The notes beneath the pieces were generated by a model. It was not told where the DNA came from and searched no databases. It worked only from the letters and a program-made list of their open reading frames with translations. A DNA stretch of 64,000 bases from Petrosia ficiformis (taxonomy: Eukaryota; Porifera; Demospongiae; Haplosclerida; Petrosiidae), in assembly GCA_947044365.1 (NCBI GenBank), contig OX345642.1, positions 6,983,507 through 7,047,506 on the forward strand, given 5' to 3'. Below are positions 57,157 to 64,000 of this stretch, piece after piece. Made by a program: the position numbers and the translations under genes. Positions within the stretch are counted from its first letter, which is position 1. Each line of letters opens with the position of its first letter.

Positions 57157-59136
57157 ATGATGACTTCCGATACTAAACAGTGTCAATATTGTGATAACAT
57201 CTATAAAGATCCAAGAATCCTTTCTTGTCTCCATTCTTATTGTCTACAATGTATCACTAAGCTACATGTTGAGAATATTGCCTCCATCACATGTCCCACT
57301 TGTAATCAATCCACTACTATACCTGATGAAGATGTGTCTTCTCTTCCACGTAATGTCCGATTAAATAAAATATCTAAACAAGACAAGATCTTACGTAAGG
57401 TGACCTCCACTTCTCCTCCTCCATGTGACTCGTGTGATGAGAACACTCCTATAGCTTACTGTACAGAGTGTGATCAACTTTTCTGTAACAGGTGTTGGGA
57501 ACATCATCAGGGACTCAAAAAGTCACGTTCACACTCTTCCGTCACTCTCAAAGAAACTCAGAACACAAGCCGAGATAAACTCATCAAGATACTACCTTCC
57601 TTATCACCCATGTGTCACGATCATGTTGATCAGAAACTTAGCTTCTATTGTAATCAGTGTGCCATTCCAGTATGTGTTGAATGTACTATTAACAAACACA
57701 AAGGTCATCCAGTTACTGAAGTGAGTAAACAGATCATACAAAACAAGGAGGAGATACAACAAATTGTAGATGCATTTCCAGCAGTTCAAAAACATCTCAA
57801 GGAGTCTCTAACAGCTGGTGAAGAGGTGAGGAAAACAATCACAGCTCAAAAGAATAAGGGGGACACTACTCATGAAGTATTCCTTACACTTCAACAACTT
57901 CTTCATGAACGTAAGGAAGTCTTGTTAGCTAAAAGAAGTGAAATAGCCATGGCCAAGGAAGTACGTCTCACTATTCAACTGGAGGGTATCCAACATCTGT
58001 TGGACTCCATTAGTCATTGTCACTCTCTTGCCTCCATTGCTACTAGTGAGTACAGTGATGTTGAGTTACTCTCTATTGCTCATACGCTACACAACAGATT
58101 TATCAAACTTCAACAACAGTTCTCAGAGATCTCTCTAGAATCACCAAATATATCAGTAGAAGTTAATACTGATACACTAGCTACTATGATAACAAAGTTT
58201 GGGTGTGTATCTAATACCTCTACTAATGATGGTACACTTCTAACATCTCGTAAACGATGTATGTCTGATGTTTCTCTCAATGATAGTGTTACATCTTGCA
58301 AAAAGATAGCACGAGTGATCCCTCAACGTGATTACACTAAACTCAAACGTCCAGTACAAACAATATTAATTACTGGAATTTATAAACCCATGTATATTGC
58401 ATTCTCTGATAATGGTGACATGTTTGTCACTAGTTATAGTTATAGTGATCATTGTATACATGTGTATGATAGTAGTGGGAAGAAGAAGACTACCATTGGT
58501 TCTTATGGAAGTGGTGAGCTACAGTTTCAAAATCCTTGTGGAATAGCTATCAGTGGAGAGGTAGTTTATGTAGCTGAGTGTGGAGGAAACAGGATTCACA
58601 AGTTGACAACAGGAGGAGAGTTTCTTGGTACCTTTGGACAGAAGGGGTCTGATGTTGGACAGTTCAATAGACCATGGGGAATAAACATTAGTCCTGAAGG
58701 AAAGGTATATGTAGCAGATTTAGATAACAGTCGCATCCAGGTATTCCATTCTGACTGGACTCTATCTCACATTATTAATGGGAAGGTATCAGGTAATGGA
58801 AGTTTCAGCCTACCATATGATATAGCTTTTGATATATCAGGTGATGTTCATGTGACTGGAAATAGTTCCAATTCAGTGACAGTCTTTACTCCTAGTGGAC
58901 AGTTTGTACGTAAGTATGATCAAACACATTTGATGAGTCCAGAAGGTATAGCTATAGATTCAGCAGGTTATTCACTAGTAGCAAACTATAGTTCAGGTTC
59001 TCTGTCTATCTATGATCCCAGTGGAAGGTTTATCCATTCAATAGGAGGATTTAGTCATCCATATGGAGTATCAGTATCACCTGATGGATCAGTATGGGTG
59101 GCTGATAATGGTAATTATAAACTTGTGAAGTACTGA
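57157..59136 (+). CDS. TRIM-NHL protein 4 (no filamin domain)
   Basis: Intronless, 659 residues; same architecture as copy 3. By eye about 10 substitutions fall in the first 390 residues (for example QDP to KDP, NEIS to NKIS, VDGF to VDAF). About 21 substitutions plus two 2-residue indels fall in the last 265 residues (NHL). NHL changes cluster at repeat loops: GSKGSG to GSYGSG, QLPCG to QNPCG, ADRGN to ADLDN, TYPEGV to SLPYDI, HLKSP to HLMSP. The insertion of Leu-Ile in TILITGIYK is unique to this copy. Probable E3 ligase with its own TATA-box promoter. Confidence 0.93.
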   Translation: MMTSDTKQCQYCDNIYKDPRILSCLHSYCLQCITKLHVENIASITCPTCNQSTTIPDEDVSSLPRNVRLNKISKQDKILRKVTSTSPPPCDSCDENTPIAYCTECDQLFCNRCWEHHQGLKKSRSHSSVTLKETQNTSRDKLIKILPSLSPMCHDHVDQKLSFYCNQCAIPVCVECTINKHKGHPVTEVSKQIIQNKEEIQQIVDAFPAVQKHLKESLTAGEEVRKTITAQKNKGDTTHEVFLTLQQLLHERKEVLLAKRSEIAMAKEVRLTIQLEGIQHLLDSISHCHSLASIATSEYSDVELLSIAHTLHNRFIKLQQQFSEISLESPNISVEVNTDTLATMITKFGCVSNTSTNDGTLLTSRKRCMSDVSLNDSVTSCKKIARVIPQRDYTKLKRPVQTILITGIYKPMYIAFSDNGDMFVTSYSYSDHCIHVYDSSGKKKTTIGSYGSGELQFQNPCGIAISGEVVYVAECGGNRIHKLTTGGEFLGTFGQKGSDVGQFNRPWGINISPEGKVYVADLDNSRIQVFHSDWTLSHIINGKVSGNGSFSLPYDIAFDISGDVHVTGNSSNSVTVFTPSGQFVRKYDQTHLMSPEGIAIDSAGYSLVANYSSGSLSIYDPSGRFIHSIGGFSHPYGVSVSPDGSVWVADNGNYKLVKY

Positions 59137-60155
59137 ATATATAGTTGTTATATTTGTACTATTTGAGTTATAATTATTATTCAATTTTGTAATCTCAATA
59201 ATTATCTACATATTAACATAATTCATAATTATCAACTAATTACTTAATTATGTATATAAATTATACTAATAATATTATAAGTGATTGGGTTGTCATCTAT
59301 CATTATCATGATATCAATTGTTATTATCTTTCTCTTCTTTTGACTCAATATCCTTCATTTCTTCATTATTTATTGTATTATCATGACCTAATCTTCTTTG
59401 TCTTTGGGTTTCTTGTTCCTTTCCTACTTGTAATATTGCTCCCAGTTTCATAAAAGTATCTTGAATTTAGGATGGTAATATACGCATACTATGAAATTGT
59501 GTGTGAACCTAATTAGACTCCAGAATTATCCAGAAGTTCCACACAACAACTTCACATGCACAAACACTTGAATAGTTATAAGCATGACCTTGATTACATG
59601 AAGAAGTGTGCTCATCAATTGTGTGCAATTTCTGGATAATTCTGAAGTCTGCATAAACACTTGAATAGTTATAAGCATGACCTTGATTAGACTCCAGAAC
59701 TGTCTGGATATTATATCATTTGACATAGTTCAGTGATGCCACTATGCAAAGTGGTTTCCCACTCATTGTAAGGGGAAATGTGTATACATTGTATTTGTGT
59801 ATGCAAGTACTAGTCCAATACATGCCTATACATTTCTGCTGGTGAGTTATGTTTTATATTACAATATAGGATAATAGTCATGATATCTACGTGACACATT
59901 ACATTATTACTTGACATCACAAGCAAACTATAATTAGTCTCGTCCCCTGATGTAATACTCTTCATTTGATCACACCAATTCAATATTTCACTCTTTTTAA
60001 AGGATGGGTAACATCATGTCATTAACAGCTTGTGATAAATCCACTACTTGTTGCAATAATACTTTCTACAATAACTTTTAGTAGGAATATTTTCAAATAT
60101 TAATTATATCTAACCTCTTGATCTGTACTGTGTTGTTTAGCTTTCCTCCATTTTG
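59137..60155. other. Flank of duplicated unit B
   Basis: Near-identical to 53470-54465, with some indels around 59455-59600. Contains the second copy of the inverted repeat. No gene recognised. Confidence 0.6.
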
Positions 60156-60687
60156 ATACTAGTAAATGGACCTATATCTGATACTGTTACTATATCAATA
60201 CATTTATATTTCACTAGTACTAATATACTAGTAAATGGACCTATATCTGATACTGTTACTATATCAATACATTTATATTTCACTAGTACTAATATACTAG
60301 TAAATGGACCTGATACTGTTACTATATCAATACATTTATATTCCACTAGTGCTAATATACTAGTAAATGGACCTATATCTGATACTGTTACTATATCAAT
60401 ACATTTATATTCCACTAGTGCTAATATACTAGTAAATGGACCTATATCTGATACTGTTACTATATCAATACATTTATATTCCACTAGTGCTAATATACTA
60501 GTAAATGGACCTATGTATCTGATACTGTTACTATAATTATCATATATTCTCCTAGTACTAATATACCAGTCAATGGACCTGATACTGTTACTATATCAAT
60601 ACATTTATATTCCACTAGTACTAATATACTAGTAAATGGACCTATATCTGATACTGTTACTATATCAATACATTTATATTCCACTAG
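60156..60687 (+). repeat. 69-bp satellite, array C, about 8 units, rearranged
   Basis: Same monomer, with internal deletions (GGACCTGATACTG replaces GGACCTATATCTGATACTG twice). The 2-bp-insertion monomer of array B is followed by further normal units. One internal monomer (about 60560-60580) carries the exon-type TACCAGTCAATGGACCT, a hybrid between satellite and exon 4. Confidence 0.92.
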
Positions 60688-61890
60688 TACTAATATACCA
60701 GTCAATGGACCTCCATCCTCTGGGGAAACCCTTTTTCCCTATACCCCTCCTGTACCTCCACTTGGGACTGGAATACATCGTTTTGTATTCACTTTATACT
60801 ATCATACTATTCCACTTGCTTATCACTCAGTTAATGATAAGTCAGGCTCATGGTAAGCACATGATTATCACATGAAAGTCACATGCATCGTAAATCTCTA
60901 TTAGCATCTATCCATTCATCCAGTGACTAATCTTCATTATTTATGAATTAATTTATGTATTTTCTCTATTCTGTCTCTCCATCTGGTTGCCACAGGCTGG
61001 AACAACGTACCTTTTCCACTTCATCTTTTCTTTCTTCACATCCTTACATTTCTCCCTTTACTATATCATTCTATCAGACACTATGGGATGAGTCTGTACA
61101 TCAAATATATTCTAGTACTATAGGTAAATTAACCTTATATTTAGTATGACAATATGACCACTTTTAGTTAAGATATAGTATAACAGTTTCTCACAATTTT
61201 AATTTAGTTATAGTTTAATTAAATTAATATCAGGCTTACTAAAAGTTTATTTTTAGTTAACTACTAAACGTGTCCATTATTGGCCATTTATCATTTCAGT
61301 AGCAACAAGATATACAGTATCCCTATGATTGCTTTTGGTGTCCAACATTCAGTAACCATGGTCGACTTTCTTATGTAACATTCTATTATAGTTATTATAT
61401 ACTCTTTCTTTTTAGAGGTTCTTGTAGAACATTAGGAATGTGTTGCACCTAGAACAGCTATTTCAGTTTTTACGTAAAGCTACAAGGAGCTTTCTTCCTG
61501 CTGGTGTGTAGAGCTTGAACGTGTGTTATATTACGTGCCACGCCCATTAATTGACCAAGCCCTCCTGGAATGATGCAACTTCCTTAACTATGTTTACGAC
61601 GCATACTCACATAAGTGACACAAACATTAATTATAATATATAACATTAAACCCCATGGAAAGCAATTATAGGGGTGGCCCTATGGGCCATAATAAACTTG
61701 TATTTAGTTAACCAGTCACAATAACTTACTAAAATGAGTTTTAGTTATAGTTAACTAAAACAACACTAATATTAATTTATTGGTAGGTATTCCTGAGCCA
61801 TTGTATGGGTTAGAGAAAGATCCTACTCCTCGTAAACTAACCCAGAATGCTGTGAGGGAGGCACGACTACAGAGACACATCTATCTTTAG
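60688..61890 (+). pseudogene. MRPL38: Duplicated MRPL38 3' exons (4-6), copy C
   Basis: Exons 60688-60852, 60996-61123 and 61787-61890; lengths and phases equal those of MRPL38 exons 4-6. No frame lesion is seen, but exons 1-3 are absent. Confidence 0.85.
61420..61682 (-). mobile_element. Dispersed element family A, unit C copy
   Basis: Full-length like 50505-50765 (retains TTTCTTCCTGCTGGTGTGTA and CTGGAATGATGCAACTTCC, missing in unit B). Confidence 0.75.
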
Positions 61891-62300
61891 ATTATCAATT
61901 CATCTATACGTTTAAACAAAGAAAACAATTATTAATTCCCATGTACTATATTATATAATGATCCTATAATACATAATTAAATATAGTTGAACTTGTACAA
62001 GTTGTACTGTACTACCAGAAATAAAACCTCCACATAATATCACTTATGCTCATTATGAAATCTAAGCAGTACACCAGTGAATCAGAATTATTATAGTATA
62101 TAGTAACTCATTAATTGGTCAGTAGACGCGTATACAGTTGCAATGAAGTTCAATACTATATTTAATATTGACAGTTTCTAAAATGTAGCATGTTACATAT
62201 TGGTTCTATAGAAACATTTGAACAAATCTTCAACAACCAAGTGAGCAACCCTTCCACAATGATGCAGGGGCAGGTTAAAAGGTATGCACAATGTATTACT

Positions 62301-62350
62301 AGTCTAGGGACCCGCCCCTTCGCAACGAGGAAGGGGCGGGTCCCCAGACT
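62301..62350. mobile_element. Small hairpin element upstream of TRIM-NHL 5
   Basis: AGTCTAGGGACCCGCCCCTT ... GAAGGGGCGGGTCCCCAGACT. Same site as 56978-57032 but with a 5-bp shorter loop and one arm mismatch. Confidence 0.8.
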
Positions 62351-62427
62351 ATATTATTACGCGGTATGTGCGCTCGCGCTAAATAAGAGTGGGAGGGGCT
62401 GCTAGTGCGCAGTACTACTGCTTGCAG

Positions 62428-62434
62428 TATAAAA
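62428..62434 (+). promoter_or_regulatory. TATA box of TRIM-NHL 5
   Basis: TATAAAA 41 bp before the ATG at 62475, identical context to copy 4. Confidence 0.55.
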
Positions 62435-62474
62435 TCAGATTGTTACGTTATACAACTCACTAGCAGAAAGAAGA

Positions 62475-64000
62475 ATGATGACTTCCGATACTAAACAGTG
62501 TCAATATTGTGATAACATCTATAAAGATCCAAGAATCCTTTCTTGTCTCCATTCTTATTGTCTACAATGTATCACTAAGCTACATGTTGAGAATATTGCC
62601 TCCATCACATGTCCCACTTGTAATCAATCCACTACTATACCTGATGAAGATGTGTCTTCTCTTCCACGTAATGTCCGATTAAATGAAATATCTAAACAAG
62701 ACAAGATCTTACGTAAGGTGACCTCCACTTCTCCTCCTCCATGTGACTCGTGTGATGAGAACACTCCTATAGCTTACTGTACAGAGTGTGATCAACTTTT
62801 CTGTAACAGGTGTTGGGAACATCATCAGGGACTCAAAAAGTCACATTCACACTCTTCCGTCACTCTCAAAGAAACTCAGAACACAAGCCGAGATAAACTC
62901 ATCAAGATACTACCTTCCTTATCACCCATGTGTCACGATCATGTTGATCAGAAACTTAGCTTCTATTGTAATCAGTGTGCCATTCCAGTATGTGTTGAAT
63001 GTACTATTAACAAACACAAAGGTCATCCAGTTACTGAAGTGAGTAAACAGATCATACAAAACAAGGAGGAGATACAACAAATTGTAGATGCATTTCCAGC
63101 AGTTCAAAAACATCTCAAGGAGTCTCTAACAGCTGGTGAAGAGGTGAGGAAAACGATCACAGCTCAAAAGAATAAGGGGGACACTATTCATGAAGTATTC
63201 CTTACACTTCAACAACTTCTTCATGAACGTAAGGAAGTCTTGTTAGCTAAAAGAAGTGAAATAGCCATGGCCAAGGAAGTACGTCTCACTATTCAACTGG
63301 AGGGTATCCAACATCTGTTGGACTCCATTAGTCATTGTCACTCTCTTGCCTCCATTGCTACTAGTGAGTACAGTGATGTTGAGTTACTCTCTATTGCTCA
63401 TACGCTACACAACAGATTTATCAAACTTCAACAACAGTCATCAGAGATCTCGCTAGAGTCACCAAATATATCAGTAGAAGTTAATACTGATACACTAGCT
63501 ACTATGATAACAAAGTTTGGGTGTGTATCTAATACCTCTTCTAATGATGGTACACTTCTAACATCTCGTAAACGATGTATGTCTGATGTTTCTCTCAATG
63601 ATAGTGTTACATCTTGCAAAAAGATAGCACGAGTGATCCCTCAACGTGATTACACTAAACTCAAACATCCAGTACAAACAATTACTGGAATTAATAGTCC
63701 CTGTTATATTGCATTCTCTGATAATGGTGACATGTTTGTCACTAGTAATAGTGACCATTGTATACATGTGTATGATAGTAGTGGGAAGAAGAAGACTACC
63801 ATTGGTTCTAAGGGAAGTGGTGAGCTACAGTTTCAATCACCTCATGGAATAGTTATCAGTGGAGAGGTAGTTTATGTAGCTGAGTGGGGAGGAAACAGGA
63901 TTCACAAGTTGACAACAGGAGGAGAGTATCTTGGTACCTTTGGACAGAAGGGGTCTGATGTTGGACAGTTTAATAGACCATGGGGAATAAACATTAGTCC
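62475..64000 (+). CDS. TRIM-NHL protein 5 (no filamin domain), cut by window end
   Basis: 508 complete codons are visible with no stop or frameshift. RING, B-boxes, coiled coil and the short linker as in copies 3 and 4; the NHL propeller is entered at [16 protein letters not shown]. It mixes copy-3 states (NEIS, GDTIHE, QQQSSEIS) with copy-4 states (SDTKQ, YKDP, DAFPAVQ, KFGCVS), which suggests gene conversion or unequal crossover. NHL loops have private changes (INSPCYIAF, QSPHGIVIS, AEWGGNR, GGEYLGTF). The C-terminal part lies outside the window. Confidence 0.92.
   Translation, partial: MMTSDTKQCQYCDNIYKDPRILSCLHSYCLQCITKLHVENIASITCPTCNQSTTIPDEDVSSLPRNVRLNEISKQDKILRKVTSTSPPPCDSCDENTPIAYCTECDQLFCNRCWEHHQGLKKSHSHSSVTLKETQNTSRDKLIKILPSLSPMCHDHVDQKLSFYCNQCAIPVCVECTINKHKGHPVTEVSKQIIQNKEEIQQIVDAFPAVQKHLKESLTAGEEVRKTITAQKNKGDTIHEVFLTLQQLLHERKEVLLAKRSEIAMAKEVRLTIQLEGIQHLLDSISHCHSLASIATSEYSDVELLSIAHTLHNRFIKLQQQSSEISLESPNISVEVNTDTLATMITKFGCVSNTSSNDGTLLTSRKRCMSDVSLNDSVTSCKKIARVIPQRDYTKLKHPVQTITGINSPCYIAFSDNGDMFVTSNSDHCIHVYDSSGKKKTTIGSKGSGELQFQSPHGIVISGEVVYVAEWGGNRIHKLTTGGEYLGTFGQKGSDVGQFNRPWGINIS

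Larger units (their letters stand above)
48335..64000 (+). repeat. Tandem segmental amplification, three units of about 5.3-5.7 kb
   Basis: Unit = 69-bp satellite, MRPL38 exons 4-6 with introns, TRIM-NHL gene, about 1-kb flank. Units start near 48335, 54466 and 60156; TRIM starts are at 51490, 57157 and 62475. Unit junctions read CCATTTTGATAC|TAGTAAATGG at 54470 and 60160, that is, flank joined directly to satellite, so breakpoints lie in the satellite. Size differences come mostly from satellite copy number (about 21, 14 and 8). Confidence 0.92.

Noticed and set aside
1..64000. CRISPR array, operons, prophage or bacterial system
   Set aside because: All tandem repeats lack spacer/repeat structure, and genes are spliced animal genes.

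Overview
This is an intron-rich, AT-rich animal (metazoan) nuclear segment. Exons are short, introns mostly run from about 50 bp to 1 kb, and GT-AG junctions restore clean reading frames for typical animal proteins: a K-Cl cotransporter, RPRD1, TTC27, MCUR1/CCDC90, RANBP9/10, GGCT, MRPL38, an STMP1-like microprotein and five TRIM-NHL genes. The compact layout, divergent gene pairs less than 250 bp apart, multiplied TRIM-NHL genes and heavy load of TACA/CATC/GGAT simple repeats point to a non-bilaterian animal. A demosponge is my best guess, but that is inference, not proof.

Layout. 518-8432 (+): KCC-type SLC12 gene whose 5' exons lie outside the window. 8578-11633 (-): RPRD1, converging on it. 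12474-22673 (-): TTC27 in 26 exons, with an intronless TRIM-NHL gene (16708-18888, -) inside its 4.2-kb intron 11. 22764-24755 (+): single-exon guanylate-kinase/ELMO fusion, 90 bp head-to-head with TTC27. 25048-28069 (-): MCUR1/CCDC90, head-to-head with RANBP9/10 (28309-33270, +). 33420-33943 (+): doubtful small membrane protein. 34015-36204 (-): second filamin-containing TRIM-NHL gene. 37327-37821 (-): GGCT, head-to-head with a 1018-residue type II membrane ectoprotein (37916-45097, +). 45591-46647 (-): STMP1-like microprotein, 59 bp head-to-head with MRPL38 (46707-50974, +). From about 48.3 kb to the right edge, a unit of about 5.7 kb (69-bp satellite + last three MRPL38 exons + filamin-less TRIM-NHL gene + flank) occurs three times in tandem; the third is cut by the window end.

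Most notable signals: (1) three tandem arrays are built on splice junctions. The MRPL38 69-bp satellite repeats the exon-4 acceptor in frame, the RPRD1 minisatellite repeats the exon-6 donor, and the TTC27 70-bp array begins at the exon-10 acceptor. (2) The TRIM-NHL cluster shows filamin-domain loss, recent tandem amplification, mosaic copies and amino-acid changes concentrated in the NHL propeller, as expected for a diversifying recognition family. (3) There is a GK-ELMO domain fusion. (4) Several intronic inverted-repeat (MITE-like) families recur within the window.

Functional themes: mitochondrial proteins (MRPL38, STMP1-like, MCUR1) sit in divergent pairs, and RPRD1, RANBP9/10 and TTC27 are housekeeping factors. 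No operon logic applies. Exon borders were read by eye from splice consensus, phase arithmetic and family similarity; no alignment or transcript data were available.
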